Program-made: the position numbers and the translations under genes
The notes under the pieces: generated by a model
Database searches by the model: none
Seen by the model: only the letters and a program-made list of their open reading frames with translations
Told to the model about the DNA's origin: nothing
DNA from: UBA4416 sp040387555
GTDB taxonomy: Bacteria > Bacteroidota > Bacteroidia > B-17B0 > Aurantibacillaceae
Assembly (NCBI GenBank): GCA_040387555.1
Contig: JAZKDO010000003.1
Coordinates: 434,001 to 498,000, forward strand
Direction of reading: 5' to 3'
DNA: 64,000 nucleotides
Shown: one piece after another, positions 9,087-18,389 of the stretch
Layout: every line of letters starts with the position of its first letter
Numbering within the stretch: position 1 is the stretch's first letter

Positions 9087-9109
9087 TAAGGTACTTTAAA
9101 TTTACAACA

Positions 9110-9292
9110 ATGGATGGAATAGATTGGGATGACGTTGACGCCCTGGAGACAATTGCAAACCAATGCATTTATAAAGGAAAAGAAGTGGGGCAGGCCAGAG
9201 CAGCTTTAAAAGCAATTTATGGCTATAACATTACTTATTCTGATGAAATGGATGACGATTTAGGAAAAACAGAAAATGAAAAGAAATCCTGA
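9110..9292 (+). CDS. Small conserved-type acidic protein, function unknown
   Basis: 60 aa, acidic, no signal peptide or membrane segment. It starts MDGIDWDDVDALETIANQ and has a helical middle (GQARAALKAIYGYNI), ending in a charged tail. The start is chosen by the -7 box at 9079-9086. A dedicated promoter and a strong terminator at 9306-9337 argue that this short frame is a real monocistronic gene. I do not recognise a family. Confidence 0.65.
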   Translation: MDGIDWDDVDALETIANQCIYKGKEVGQARAALKAIYGYNITYSDEMDDDLGKTENEKKS

Positions 9293-9305
9293 ATTAATGG
9301 AAATT

Positions 9306-9337
9306 AAAAAGGTGTTTCAATTGTGAAACACCTTTTT
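9306..9337. terminator. Bidirectional intrinsic terminator
   Basis: A 14-bp perfect stem (9306-9319 with 9324-9337, 4-nt loop) with A- and T-tracts on either side, between the small gene (+) and the end of dnaN (-). Confidence 0.9.
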
Positions 9338-9355
9338 AATTTATAAGAGTATTGG

Positions 9356-10477
9356 TTAATTGTTTAACATAACAGGCATCACAAGCATTAAAACATCTTC
9401 TGCAGGATTTGATTTTTGAGTTGGCACAATAATACCAGCACGATTCGGAGCACTCATTTCAATGGTGATCTCGTCGCTTTCCAAATTGGTTAACATTTCT
9501 AAAACAAACTTAGAATTAAAGCCTATTTCCATGTCTTCGCCAACATAAGTACACATTAATGTTTCATGGCCTTCATTTGCAAAATCAAGATCTTCTGCAG
9601 AAATAGTTAACTGACTTCCTACAATTTTTAAACGGATCTGGTGAGTTGCTTTATTAGCAAAAACACTAACTCTACGAATAGCTCCTAAAAAAGAAGTTCT
9701 GTCAACAGTTAATTTATTTGGATTTTGTTTTGGAATAACAGCCTCATAATTCGGGTATTTGCCATCAATCAAACGACATACTAAATTAATATTTCCAAAG
9801 CTGAAATAAGCATTTGTTTTATTGAATTCAACTTTAACAGCATCATCTATACCTGACAATAAATTCTTTAAAACATTTAAAGGTTTTTTTGGCATAATGA
9901 ATGAGGCGGATGCACCTGCTTTAGCATCGTTACGAGTGTATCTAACAAGTTTGTGAGCATCAGTAGCAACAAAGATGGAGTTTTCATCATTAAACTGGCA
10001 AAATACCCCGCTCATTACCGGGCGAAGATCATCATTACCAGTTGCGAAAATTGTTTTATTAATAGCGTTACCTAATACATCACTTTTAATAATTACGGAA
10101 CTTGCTGACTCAACTTTTGGTAGTTTTGGATACTCGTCACCATTATGCCCGGTTAAAGTATAATCACCTGTTTCCGTTTTTAATTTAGCACTGAATTTTT
10201 TAGGATCAATAATAAAAGAAATAGGTTGTTCAGGAAGATTACTTAATGCTTCTAATAATGTTTTAGCTGGAATTGCTAAATTTCCATTTTCAGAAGAATC
10301 TACCTTAATACTTGTAGTAATGGTAGTTTCCATGTCACTTGCAAAAAGTGTCAACATGCCATTTGTGAGGTCAAATAAAAAGCAATCTAAAATTGGAATA
10401 GTATTACTGGAGTTAAGTACTCCGCTTATAGACTTTAAATGTTTTAATAAAGTGGATGATGATACAACGAAATTCAT
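9356..10477 (-). CDS. dnaN: DNA polymerase III subunit beta (sliding clamp)
   Basis: 373 aa, normal length. The three clamp domains are visible: MNFVVSSSTLLKHLKSISGVL at the N-terminus; GDEYPKLPK and FATGNDDLRPVMSGV in the middle; and YPNYEAVIPKQN plus the C-terminal LMLVMPVMLNN. It encircles DNA and tethers replicative and repair polymerases. It lies at the 3' end of gldF-gldG-DUF4340 with an 86-nt gap. Linkage of dnaN to gldFG rather than dnaA is known in Bacteroidota. Confidence 0.97.
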   Translation of the reverse strand: MNFVVSSSTLLKHLKSISGVLNSSNTIPILDCFLFDLTNGMLTLFASDMETTITTSIKVDSSENGNLAIPAKTLLEALSNLPEQPISFIIDPKKFSAKLKTETGDYTLTGHNGDEYPKLPKVESASSVIIKSDVLGNAINKTIFATGNDDLRPVMSGVFCQFNDENSIFVATDAHKLVRYTRNDAKAGASASFIMPKKPLNVLKNLLSGIDDAVKVEFNKTNAYFSFGNINLVCRLIDGKYPNYEAVIPKQNPNKLTVDRTSFLGAIRRVSVFANKATHQIRLKIVGSQLTISAEDLDFANEGHETLMCTYVGEDMEIGFNSKFVLEMLTNLESDEITIEMSAPNRAGIIVPTQKSNPAEDVLMLVMPVMLNN

Positions 10478-10563
10478 ATAGTTAGTTTTTAATCAAGTAA
10501 AATTAACCATATAAACCTTGAAAAGTCTATAAAAGAACTGTATTTATAAACTACTTTTTAACA

Positions 10564-11589
10564 TTATTTTCTAGGCAAAAAGTATTGATAAGTTTGAAGA
10601 ATTTTACCAAAAACATAGAATTGGGCAACACCATAATCCTGTCCATTATTATATCGAATAAATAATTTATCAGGATCATATTTATAATTAATTCCATATT
10701 CTTCGTTTTTAGTGTCTATTGCATTTTTATGAAAAAATTCACACACATTTGTTCCCTTATTTCTATCTGTAATTGTCAGTTTTGCAAAAGGCAGAGCTGA
10801 TGTTGATAGTGAATCTACTAACTTATCTTTTTTATCTAATACAACCTCGCAGTTTACATTCTGGAAATAGGCAATGTATTGTTTCATTTTGTCTTCATCA
10901 AATGGTATAAATTTTCCCTGCAAAGTTTTTAATCCAAAACGCTGCATACTAAACAAATCAATAACAAAAGACGAATCACGGACTTCTAATAATTCCAATT
11001 TAATTTCTTTTATTTGCGGAGGACGATAATTAATTACCAGTCGATCTCTCCAATCAACATCATCAGTTAAATAACGGGTTGAAAGAAATCCGTCGAAACC
11101 AGGAATGTGAGTGATAAAAGGCTCTTCATAATTTTCATTAGTTTCCGGATTTGTTAAGAGCATATAAGTACCTGTATTATCCTGAGTTGGATGCCCAACA
11201 AAATATTGTTTAACTTTCTCACCTTTACGGTAGATCTCAACTTTGGTTGATTTTGCTGCCATAATTTTGATCACAGAAGTTCTAGCGTTTTTTGAAACCG
11301 GAGATTTTACTTCCACAGATCCGATAGTATATAATAACAAATCAATCACATCAGGTCTGGCATGATATTTTTTATTAACCATCCAACCCTCTCTCGTTTT
11401 CTCCACTAAAATTTGTTTCCCGTTTTTATCGGCCAAAAAAATCTTGTCAATAGAAGCAGTGTCTTTATATTTAAAATTACTTGCTTCTTTATCAATGGTT
11501 GACGTCTTATTTTTATTTTTATAGATGTAAATTGATATACCTGCCAGTGCAATTAAAATGGCTAGGATAAGAATGGTTGACTTTTTCAT
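10564..11589 (-). CDS. DUF4340 domain protein, GldFG-linked
   Basis: 341 aa. One N-terminal membrane anchor (about 5-24, ILILAILIALAGISIYIY) precedes a soluble periplasmic body. DUF4340 features include ASIDKIFLADKNGKQILVEK, GWMVNKKYHARPDVIDLLL and a RLVINYRPPQIKEIKLE segment. It follows gldG by 22 nt and is presumably co-transcribed. DUF4340 proteins are commonly encoded beside ABC-2 type gliding/export genes, so a role as accessory to the GldFG transporter is inferred, not proven. Confidence 0.85.
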   Translation of the reverse strand: MKKSTILILAILIALAGISIYIYKNKNKTSTIDKEASNFKYKDTASIDKIFLADKNGKQILVEKTREGWMVNKKYHARPDVIDLLLYTIGSVEVKSPVSKNARTSVIKIMAAKSTKVEIYRKGEKVKQYFVGHPTQDNTGTYMLLTNPETNENYEEPFITHIPGFDGFLSTRYLTDDVDWRDRLVINYRPPQIKEIKLELLEVRDSSFVIDLFSMQRFGLKTLQGKFIPFDEDKMKQYIAYFQNVNCEVVLDKKDKLVDSLSTSALPFAKLTITDRNKGTNVCEFFHKNAIDTKNEEYGINYKYDPDKLFIRYNNGQDYGVAQFYVFGKILQTYQYFLPRK

Positions 11590-11611
11590 AAAAAATTTAG
11601 AATGGTAAAAT

Positions 11612-13309
11612 TTAACTGCTATATTTTTTTTTCCGGATATAATATTGAATTAGTCCAAAACAAATAATAAGTAATAGAGGTAAACCAACGTTGATTAATT
11701 TCCATTTAGAAAGCTGTGTTGCAATTTTCTTTTTATCCAATAATCTTAACTTTACTTCTCTTGATCTTAGCTGAAGCAAACCTTCATCATCTAGTAAGTA
11801 ATTCATACAGTTTAATAAAAATGTCTTATTAGCAAATTGTTGTTTGGTGTACATGTCGTATCCAACAGGGTAAATCATTCCGGTTGCTCGTTGGTATTCG
11901 TTTTTAGCAATATCACCGTCACTAACAACAATCATTTTGGTGGGAGAGCTATTAGCTTTGAAATCAAAAATACTGTCTTCAAGAATAGCTCTAGTTATGC
12001 GATTTTTATAATTTGATTCGAACTGACCTTCCAATAAGCAAGCAACGTTTTGAAACGAATTAGTATACTGATTTTCTTGTGGCTTCAGTTTTACCTGTGC
12101 CGCTAAGATTCGAACCGGCGTAGGCTGCGTTTTGGTGTATTTAGAGGTTTGCAATAAAATAGTTTTAGTAATGCCCTTGGCAAACACAGTATCTAATGTG
12201 CCAATATATTCTGTACGAATAAGATCTAAATTTTTTACAATTGGATGATTAGAAGAAGGCAATAACAAAGGATAATAATTCCAATAGAAAGGTTTGAAGT
12301 CGGGCTGCCCTTGTTTGAAACCAACATTGACAGGAACTTGCGCCGATTGAAGATCCTGAACTAAAACAGGATTTAAACGAACGCCATACTTAAACAAGAT
12401 ATCATCTAAATTAAGGTCATTTTTAAAACCAAGTGAATAACCTCTGGTAGTTAAAGTATCACGGTTCACATAAACCGGATCAAGTAACCATAATGCTTTT
12501 CCTCCATGCATAATAAACTGGTCAATAATGAATTTGTCTTTTTCATCAAACATAGAATCAGGTTGGGCAATTACAATAGCATCAGCACCTTTTAAGGCAT
12601 ACAGTTTATGGTTTATGTTGACACGGGAAACATTATAATATTCGGCAATGGATCGCATAAAATCCGCCCCACGAATAGTATCTAACTCGTCATGTCCTTC
12701 AATAAAAAGCACCTCAGGTTTTTTTAGAAGCGTAGTTTTTCTGATGGCATTAGTTAAACCATATTCCATTTCCTGAACCGAGTTATTAATACTTTGTTCT
12801 GCTTCAAAACCGAGTTGGCGTTTGTAAATTTGCCATACACTTTCTTTACCTTTGTATGAGATAATAGCACCAGGCCAGATAAAAGTTTCAGATACTTTTT
12901 GAGAGCTTCTATCCACGATTTGTTCAGGCATAATCCCTTTATCGTAAAGTTGTTTTTCAATTTTATCTGTTTCTTCTTTACTCGGGTTATCCAAGGGATT
13001 GATCAATTCATATTCCAAATTATTGTTGGAATATGCTCTAAACTCATCTAATAATTCTTTGGTTTCGTTTTTTAACCTCGTAAAATTTGGATTAAAATCT
13101 CCCTGTAAATAGACTTTAATATAAACTACATCATCAAGGCTTTTCAAAAGCTTCTTTGAAGATTCAGAAAGCGTATAACGTTTCTCGGTAGTAAGATCAA
13201 AGCGTTTAAATAAAAAAGAAGCAATAAAATTCAGGAGAATCACAATTGCCATAACTATCATGAGCATGGCAATATCTTTTCTTTTACGTATGGATTTTTT
13301 TTGAGTCAT
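11612..13309 (-). CDS. gldG: Gliding motility-associated ABC transporter substrate-binding protein GldG
   Basis: 565 aa. An N-terminal membrane segment (about 14-34) and a C-terminal one (about 538-557, LINVGLPLLLIICFGLIQYYI) flank a large periplasmic domain. Recognisable parts are FDLTTEKRYTLSESSKKLLKSLDD near the N-terminus, the ABC-type uncharacterised domain with VLFIEGHDELDTI, and VVSDGDIAKNEYQ before the last helix. With GldF and an ATPase GldA encoded elsewhere it forms an ABC transporter needed for gliding in flavobacteria. Only 1 nt separates it from gldF. Confidence 0.93.
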   Translation of the reverse strand: MTQKKSIRKRKDIAMLMIVMAIVILLNFIASFLFKRFDLTTEKRYTLSESSKKLLKSLDDVVYIKVYLQGDFNPNFTRLKNETKELLDEFRAYSNNNLEYELINPLDNPSKEETDKIEKQLYDKGIMPEQIVDRSSQKVSETFIWPGAIISYKGKESVWQIYKRQLGFEAEQSINNSVQEMEYGLTNAIRKTTLLKKPEVLFIEGHDELDTIRGADFMRSIAEYYNVSRVNINHKLYALKGADAIVIAQPDSMFDEKDKFIIDQFIMHGGKALWLLDPVYVNRDTLTTRGYSLGFKNDLNLDDILFKYGVRLNPVLVQDLQSAQVPVNVGFKQGQPDFKPFYWNYYPLLLPSSNHPIVKNLDLIRTEYIGTLDTVFAKGITKTILLQTSKYTKTQPTPVRILAAQVKLKPQENQYTNSFQNVACLLEGQFESNYKNRITRAILEDSIFDFKANSSPTKMIVVSDGDIAKNEYQRATGMIYPVGYDMYTKQQFANKTFLLNCMNYLLDDEGLLQLRSREVKLRLLDKKKIATQLSKWKLINVGLPLLLIICFGLIQYYIRKKKYSS

Positions 13310-13310
13310 A

Positions 13311-14051
13311 TTACCACTTCCTGCTTTCTAAAACGAGTTTTGATAATAAATTAAAAAGGGCAATAATGCTGAGAAAATAAACCACATCGCGTGTATCAAC
13401 TACCCCCCGGCTCATGCTGATATAGTGAGCATTCATTCCTAATCCTTTTACAAAAGCATCATATTTCCCAAACACACCCGCGGTTGAAATAAAATCAAAA
13501 CCAACATAGGTAATAAAGCAAAGTAATAATGCCATGATAAATGCAATTACCTGGTTTTCTGAAATAGCAGAGGCAAAGGTTCCAACTGCAACAAATCCAG
13601 CACCTAAGAACAATAAACCGAAGTAAGATCCCCACATACCACCAGTATCAATATTGCCTTTTGGATAACCTAATTGATGAACTGAATAATAATAAATCAG
13701 AGTTGGAAGTAAAGAAACGGCCACCAGAACAACACCAGCAAAATATTTGGCCATAACTATTTGAAGTTCTGTTAAAGGTCTGGTTAATAATAATTCAATG
13801 GTGCCTGTTTTTTTTTCTTCGGAAAAGCTACGCATGGTGATTGCAGGAATTAAGAATAAATAAACCCATGGAGCAAGAATAAATAAAGGATCAATATTTG
13901 CGAAACCGTTTTCTAATACATTGGAGCCGGCACTTTCCGTAGAAACCAACCACATAAATGTACCAATACCGGTAATAAAAACTCCAATGGCAATGTAACC
14001 AATAAGGGAGCTCAAAAAACTACGTATTTCTTTAATTAATAAGGTAATCAT
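13311..14051 (-). CDS. gldF: Gliding motility-associated ABC transporter permease GldF
   Basis: 246 aa with six predicted membrane spans. It carries the ABC-2 permease motif MRSFSEEKKTGTIELLLTRP (about 68-87) and the GldF-like N-terminus LIKEIRSFLSSLIGYIAI. It heads the minus-strand unit gldF-gldG-DUF4340-dnaN. A perfect TATTTTTG -7 box ends 8 nt before the ATG, so the transcript would have little or no leader. Confidence 0.94.
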   Translation of the reverse strand: MITLLIKEIRSFLSSLIGYIAIGVFITGIGTFMWLVSTESAGSNVLENGFANIDPLFILAPWVYLFLIPAITMRSFSEEKKTGTIELLLTRPLTELQIVMAKYFAGVVLVAVSLLPTLIYYYSVHQLGYPKGNIDTGGMWGSYFGLLFLGAGFVAVGTFASAISENQVIAFIMALLLCFITYVGFDFISTAGVFGKYDAFVKGLGMNAHYISMSRGVVDTRDVVYFLSIIALFNLLSKLVLESRKW

Positions 14052-14059
14052 ACAGCATT

Positions 14060-14067
14060 CAAAAATA
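14060..14067 (-). promoter_or_regulatory. Putative promoter -7 box of gldFG operon
   Basis: Minus-strand TATTTTTG, exact TAnnTTTG match, with only 8 nt between it and the gldF ATG. No TTG is seen at -33 spacing. Confidence 0.45.
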
Positions 14068-14198
14068 GCAATAGATTTTAAAATATACTATCTAATGTTA
14101 TGTCAAACTAAAATTTAGCTTAATTTTACATTTTTCAATTTATTACGCGAAAAAGCGTTTTTTATAGTAAAATTTTGCTTTAGCCCTTACTCGTAAAA

Positions 14199-14831
14199 AT
14201 GAAAAGTATAGCCCATATTATATCATACGTTTGCCATCCATTGCTAATGGCAACTTATGGATGTTTAATCGTTTTTTTTGGATTAACAAATAGTATTTAT
14301 TTTGTTTTTACTCCTTTGAAATTAAAATTGGTTTTAGTCCTGACAGTTTTTTCATTTACTTTTTTGTTGCCTGCATTAAATTTATTGATCCTTTATAAAC
14401 TGAAGTACGTTTCATCTTTAAAAATTGAAAAACGAAAAGAGAGAACCGCCCCACTTATTATGACGTCGTTGTGTTATTTTGGATTATTCTATATGATCTA
14501 TGATTTTAATATCTGGCCAGCGGTTAAGCTTTTTATTCTTGGTGGTGGACTTTGTATTTTATTTGCAGCTATTATAAATTTATGGTGGCAAATCAGTGCT
14601 CATATGATAGGTATTGGTGGTTTAATAGGCGTATTATTTGCTATTAGTTATTTTATGCAAATACCTATTTTTGTAGCCTTGTGTGGTTGTTTGCTATTGG
14701 CAGGTTGTATTGGGTTTGCCAGATTAAAATTAAATGCGCACACACCAGCCCAGGTTTATACGGGTTTTGTTTTTGGTTGGTTGGTTCAGTTTTCCCTGTT
14801 TTTTATCGCTCAAAGTCTTACTTTTGTATAG
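14199..14831 (+). CDS. PAP2-like integral membrane protein
   Basis: 210 aa, almost entirely hydrophobic with about six membrane helices. WWQISAHMIGIGGLIGVLFA (about 129-148) and KLNAHTPAQVYTGFVFGW (about 177-194) resemble the two His-containing halves of PAP2-type phosphatases (SGH and SRxxxxxHxxxD). The canonical Arg/Asp residues are not all present, so catalysis is uncertain. The gene begins a plus-strand run with the epimerase (16 nt gap) and CapA-like lipoprotein genes, suggesting a cell-envelope lipid or glycan role. Confidence 0.6.
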   Translation: MKSIAHIISYVCHPLLMATYGCLIVFFGLTNSIYFVFTPLKLKLVLVLTVFSFTFLLPALNLLILYKLKYVSSLKIEKRKERTAPLIMTSLCYFGLFYMIYDFNIWPAVKLFILGGGLCILFAAIINLWWQISAHMIGIGGLIGVLFAISYFMQIPIFVALCGCLLLAGCIGFARLKLNAHTPAQVYTGFVFGWLVQFSLFFIAQSLTFV

Positions 14832-14847
14832 ATATAAAAATCAGTAA

Positions 14848-15861
14848 ATGAATTTAATAACCGGGGCAACAGGGATAGTAGGCGCACATGTGGCGCTACA
14901 GCTTTTGCAGCAAAATAAGACGGTTGTGGCAATTAAACGCCAATCAAGCGATATTTCAAAAACTAAAAAATTATTTTCTTACTATACAGATGATGCGGAA
15001 GCTTTATTCCAAAAAATAAAATGGGTTGATGCGAATGTGTGCGACATTTATTCTTTATTAGATGCTTTGGAAGGAATTGAAACCGTTTATCATTGTGCTG
15101 GTTTTGTTTCTTTTAATTCAAAAGATAACAAAGCAATGCATCGAGTTAATTCGGAAGGAACAGCTAATTTGGTGAATGCCTGCCTTGAAAAAAACATCAA
15201 AGCTTTATGCCATGTTAGTTCAATTGCTACTTTGCAAAATCCGGATATTAAAACCAATATTGATGAATCCGTTTATTGGAAGTCTTCGCCAACAGCAAGT
15301 GATTATGCTATTAGTAAATACAATGGTGAACGTGAAGTTTGGCGTGGATCAGAAGAGGGGTTAAATGTTGTGATTGTGAATCCGGGGATTATTTTAAGTC
15401 CGGGTTTTTGGACACAAAGCTCAGGAAAATTAATTCAAACCTGTTATAACGGAAATCCTTTTTATACAAATGGAACAGGAGCAAGTATCGATGCTAAAGA
15501 CGTTGCGAAATGTATGCTGAAATTGGTAGAAGCGAAACAATTTAGCAAGCGTTTTGTGTTAATAGAGAATAACTATTCGTTCAAACATATTTTATCATTA
15601 CTTCACAAAGAATTTGGCAGAAAAGCGCCTTATATTGAAGCGGGAAAAATGACAATGACAATAGGAAGATGTTTGGATGGGATCAGAAGTGTTTTTTCAA
15701 ATAAGGAACAATTGATAACGAAAGAAACAGTTGAAGCTGGACTTGACAGAAATTCATATAGTAATGAACGCATAAAAAAAACGTTGAATTATAAATTTAC
15801 TCCACTGGAGGAGACTGTCCGTTTTATATCTCGATCCTACTTGAATGATATTAAAAACTAA
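14848..15861 (+). CDS. NAD-dependent epimerase/dehydratase (extended SDR)
   Basis: 337 aa. N-terminal Rossmann nucleotide motif TGATGIVGAHVA (residues 5-16) and the catalytic tetrad Ser/Tyr/Lys: HVSSIATL (Ser about 125) and YAISKYNGE (Tyr about 153, Lys about 157). The VYHCAGFVSFN strand is typical of extended SDRs of the dihydroflavonol reductase/epimerase type. Substrate cannot be told. It lies in a tight run (2 nt to the next gene) with a membrane protein and a CapA-like lipoprotein. Confidence 0.88.
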   Translation: MNLITGATGIVGAHVALQLLQQNKTVVAIKRQSSDISKTKKLFSYYTDDAEALFQKIKWVDANVCDIYSLLDALEGIETVYHCAGFVSFNSKDNKAMHRVNSEGTANLVNACLEKNIKALCHVSSIATLQNPDIKTNIDESVYWKSSPTASDYAISKYNGEREVWRGSEEGLNVVIVNPGIILSPGFWTQSSGKLIQTCYNGNPFYTNGTGASIDAKDVAKCMLKLVEAKQFSKRFVLIENNYSFKHILSLLHKEFGRKAPYIEAGKMTMTIGRCLDGIRSVFSNKEQLITKETVEAGLDRNSYSNERIKKTLNYKFTPLEETVRFISRSYLNDIKN

Positions 15862-15863
15862 TT

Positions 15864-17084
15864 ATGTTTAAATTATTTTCTCTTTTAATTTCAATTGTTA
15901 TTGCAGGTTTAATGGTGAGTAACTGTAAAACATTTGAAAAAGCAATTGTGAAGCCAAAAGATGATTTTTGTGAAATTTCAAAACCTTTTGAAACACCTAA
16001 AACCATTACCTATTTGCCGCCAGTTGCCGATTCAATTTCTGAAATTTCCATAAATCTGGTTGGAGATTTAATGTGTCATTTACCGCAAACTGTAAATGCG
16101 AAATTGAGTAACGGTGAATATGATTTTAATCCAAGTTTTGAATATATCAAACCCTTTTTGCAAGATGCAGACATTACCATTGGAAATTTAGAAACAACCT
16201 TTGCAGGAACAGTTCAGCCTTATGCCGGATATCCCGCATTTAACTCACCTGATTCCTATTGTACAGCCTTAAAAAATGCAGGATTTGATTTTCTCGTTAC
16301 GGCTAATAATCATAGCATGGATACCAGGGAGGCAGGTTTATTAAGAACTATTGAAGTTATCAAAAAGCATTCATTGGGATACGCTGGAACTTATTTTAAT
16401 CAACGAGATCATGATTCAATCAGGATTTTAGAAATTAAGGGCATAAAAATGGCGATCTTAAATTATACTTATGGTACCAACGGTGCTTATCCTGGCTCAG
16501 ATCGCAAATACATGTTGAATGTGATTGATTCGGCTGGCATTGTAGATGCTGTTAAGATGGCTAAACTTAAAGGTGCAGATATTGTTTTAGTGTTCTATCA
16601 TATGGGTGTTGAAAATGTGACCGAGCCAACTCAATCTCAAAAGGATGCAGTGAGATATGCCTTAGAAGCAGGCGCTGCATTGGTTATTGGCGCTCATCCA
16701 CACATGATCGGACCAACACAAAAACTATATTCGAAAGCCATAAATGATACTGTATTTGTAGCTTACAGCCTTGGAAATTTTTTATCAAATCAATACTGGA
16801 GGTTTACTGATGCCGGAGTAATTTTAAAAGTCACTGTTCAAAAGAATTTTACTAAAAATACGACTTCTTTTAAAGAAGCTGATTTCATTCCTACCTGGGT
16901 TTACAGGGGAGATGGGACTAAAAAGATGCATATTCTCTTTCCATCTCAATGGGCTGCCGATTCAACAAAATCACCTTCTTTTTTAAATCATTCGCATCGA
17001 CAAAAAATGCGTGAAGCCTTTGATGATACAAAAGCGATACTGACAAAATATAATCCGACTCTTAAATTGAATTCCGTAGAATAA
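15864..17084 (+). CDS. CapA family lipoprotein (PGA_cap metallophosphoesterase fold)
   Basis: 406 aa. Signal peptide with lipobox VSNC (Cys about 21). The CapA/PgsA domain (about 55-330) shows the metallophosphoesterase-like motifs INLVGDLMCH, ITIGNLETTFAG, LVTANNHSMDTREAGLLRTI and LVIGAHPHMIGPTQ, plus YSLGNFLSNQ. The family includes poly-gamma-glutamate capsule proteins, but most members have no shown activity. It follows the SDR gene by 2 nt, so it is probably co-expressed with it. Confidence 0.88.
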   Translation: MFKLFSLLISIVIAGLMVSNCKTFEKAIVKPKDDFCEISKPFETPKTITYLPPVADSISEISINLVGDLMCHLPQTVNAKLSNGEYDFNPSFEYIKPFLQDADITIGNLETTFAGTVQPYAGYPAFNSPDSYCTALKNAGFDFLVTANNHSMDTREAGLLRTIEVIKKHSLGYAGTYFNQRDHDSIRILEIKGIKMAILNYTYGTNGAYPGSDRKYMLNVIDSAGIVDAVKMAKLKGADIVLVFYHMGVENVTEPTQSQKDAVRYALEAGAALVIGAHPHMIGPTQKLYSKAINDTVFVAYSLGNFLSNQYWRFTDAGVILKVTVQKNFTKNTTSFKEADFIPTWVYRGDGTKKMHILFPSQWAADSTKSPSFLNHSHRQKMREAFDDTKAILTKYNPTLKLNSVE

Positions 17085-17123
17085 TTGGAATTTTAACAAT
17101 TTAAAAAAAAAAGCAAAAAAGTT

Positions 17124-17152
17124 TTGTATAATTACAGAAAACTGTATCTTAG
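17124..17152 (+). promoter_or_regulatory. Putative promoter of the deoxynucleoside kinase gene
   Basis: TTG (17124-17126), an 18-nt spacer, then TATCTTAG (17145-17152): one mismatch to TAnnTTTG, 37 nt before the ATG. Confidence 0.45.
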
Positions 17153-17189
17153 TATATTATAAACCGAAGATATTTAGACAGAAAGATTT

Positions 17190-17807
17190 ATGCATATAGC
17201 AATTGCCGGTAATATCGGTTCAGGAAAAACAACATTAACATCTTTATTAGCAAAACATTATAAGTGGACTCCTCATTACGAAGATGCTGATGACAACCCT
17301 TATTTGAATGATTTTTATGATGATATGCAGCGTTGGTCCTTTAATTTGCAGGTGTATTTCTTAAATTCACGTTTCGGTCAAGTTCAGGAAATCAGACAAG
17401 GCAAACAAAAAGTGGTTCAGGATAGAACTATTTATGAAGATGCATACATTTTTGCACCAAATTTGCATGCAATGGGTTTAATGACAACCCGTGACTACGA
17501 AAACTACTTCACATTGTTTAAATTGATGGATAGTTTAGTGAAAGCCCCGGATTTAATTATTTATTTAAGAGCTTCTGTTCCAACCTTAGTTAAACAGATT
17601 CAAAAGCGTGGAAGGGATTACGAGAACTCCATACGTTTGGATTATTTAAAAAGACTGAATGAAAGATACGAAGCATGGATCACGACATACGAAGGTGGTA
17701 AAATGTTAATTGTTGATATTGATGAAATCAATTTTTCAGAGAGTAAAGAAGACTTAGGAAAAGTGATTAGAATGATAGATGCTGAAGTAAACGGATTATT
17801 TAAATAA
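17190..17807 (+). CDS. Deoxynucleoside kinase
   Basis: 205 aa. P-loop GNIGSGKTT (residues 7-15), the DRTIYEDAYIF motif of the dNK family (about 78-88), and the LID-type RGRDYENSIRLDYLKRL (about 139-155). It phosphorylates deoxynucleosides with ATP for nucleotide salvage. Whether the substrate is deoxyadenosine, deoxyguanosine or deoxycytidine cannot be read from sequence. It is followed 6 nt later by a SiaB-type kinase gene. Confidence 0.92.
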   Translation: MHIAIAGNIGSGKTTLTSLLAKHYKWTPHYEDADDNPYLNDFYDDMQRWSFNLQVYFLNSRFGQVQEIRQGKQKVVQDRTIYEDAYIFAPNLHAMGLMTTRDYENYFTLFKLMDSLVKAPDLIIYLRASVPTLVKQIQKRGRDYENSIRLDYLKRLNERYEAWITTYEGGKMLIVDIDEINFSESKEDLGKVIRMIDAEVNGLFK

Positions 17808-17813
17808 ACCACA

Positions 17814-18389
17814 TTGGGCGATAATTTACATAGCGAAAAAGAGTTTGTTCAGGAGCAATATGAACAAATGCTTCTTGCTCATAAGCAGGATGAAACGGTT
17901 TTGGTTTCTCACTTTGGTGAATTATCTCAAAGCGTTATTTCTAACCTGGAAGGTAACGTAGAGGAAAAGATTACCTCTATGGATATTGCTAAAGGCCCTA
18001 TCAAAAAAATATTCTTTATAAGCGTGGAAACCTTGCAAAACATGTTATTGCATGGCCACAAAAATAATGACGGTGAGCAGCATAATTTTTTCATTTTAGT
18101 AAAAAACGGCTCAAATCTGAAAGTAATTTCGTCTAATCTGGTAGCTAATTCTTCGATCCCGGCTTTAGAAAAACAAATCAACACCATCAATTCGTTTGAT
18201 GATGAAAAAGCATTAAAAGCGTATTATTTGGAGCACCTGGAAAATAATACCATGAGTGATAAAGGTGGCGCAGGCCTTGGTTTTATTACTATTGGCATGA
18301 AGAGTGGCAATAAATTGAAGGTGGATTTTAAACAGATCAACGATCAATTCTCTTTGTTTACATTAACCTCTTCGGTTAACTTAAGCTAA
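17814..18389 (+). CDS. SiaB-family (DUF6272) anti-sigma-type protein kinase
   Basis: 191 aa, starting at a TTG that lies 6 nt after the previous stop; the next in-frame ATG would remove 18 residues. The fold is GHKL-like: an N-box-type helix ETLQNMLLHGHKN (about 73-85) and a G-box KGGAGLGFITIGMKSG (about 150-165). SiaB kinases phosphorylate a small SiaC-type partner, opposed by a PP2C/SpoIIE phosphatase. A PAS-SpoIIE phosphatase gene lies 4 kb away (22352-23512). The 3' end overlaps the convergent amidohydrolase gene by 9 bp. Confidence 0.82.
   Translation: MGDNLHSEKEFVQEQYEQMLLAHKQDETVLVSHFGELSQSVISNLEGNVEEKITSMDIAKGPIKKIFFISVETLQNMLLHGHKNNDGEQHNFFILVKNGSNLKVISSNLVANSSIPALEKQINTINSFDDEKALKAYYLEHLENNTMSDKGGAGLGFITIGMKSGNKLKVDFKQINDQFSLFTLTSSVNLS

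Noticed and set aside
9002..9109. N-terminal extension of the small acidic protein
   Set aside because: The extra 36 codons precede the -7 box at 9079-9086 and contain no conserved features.
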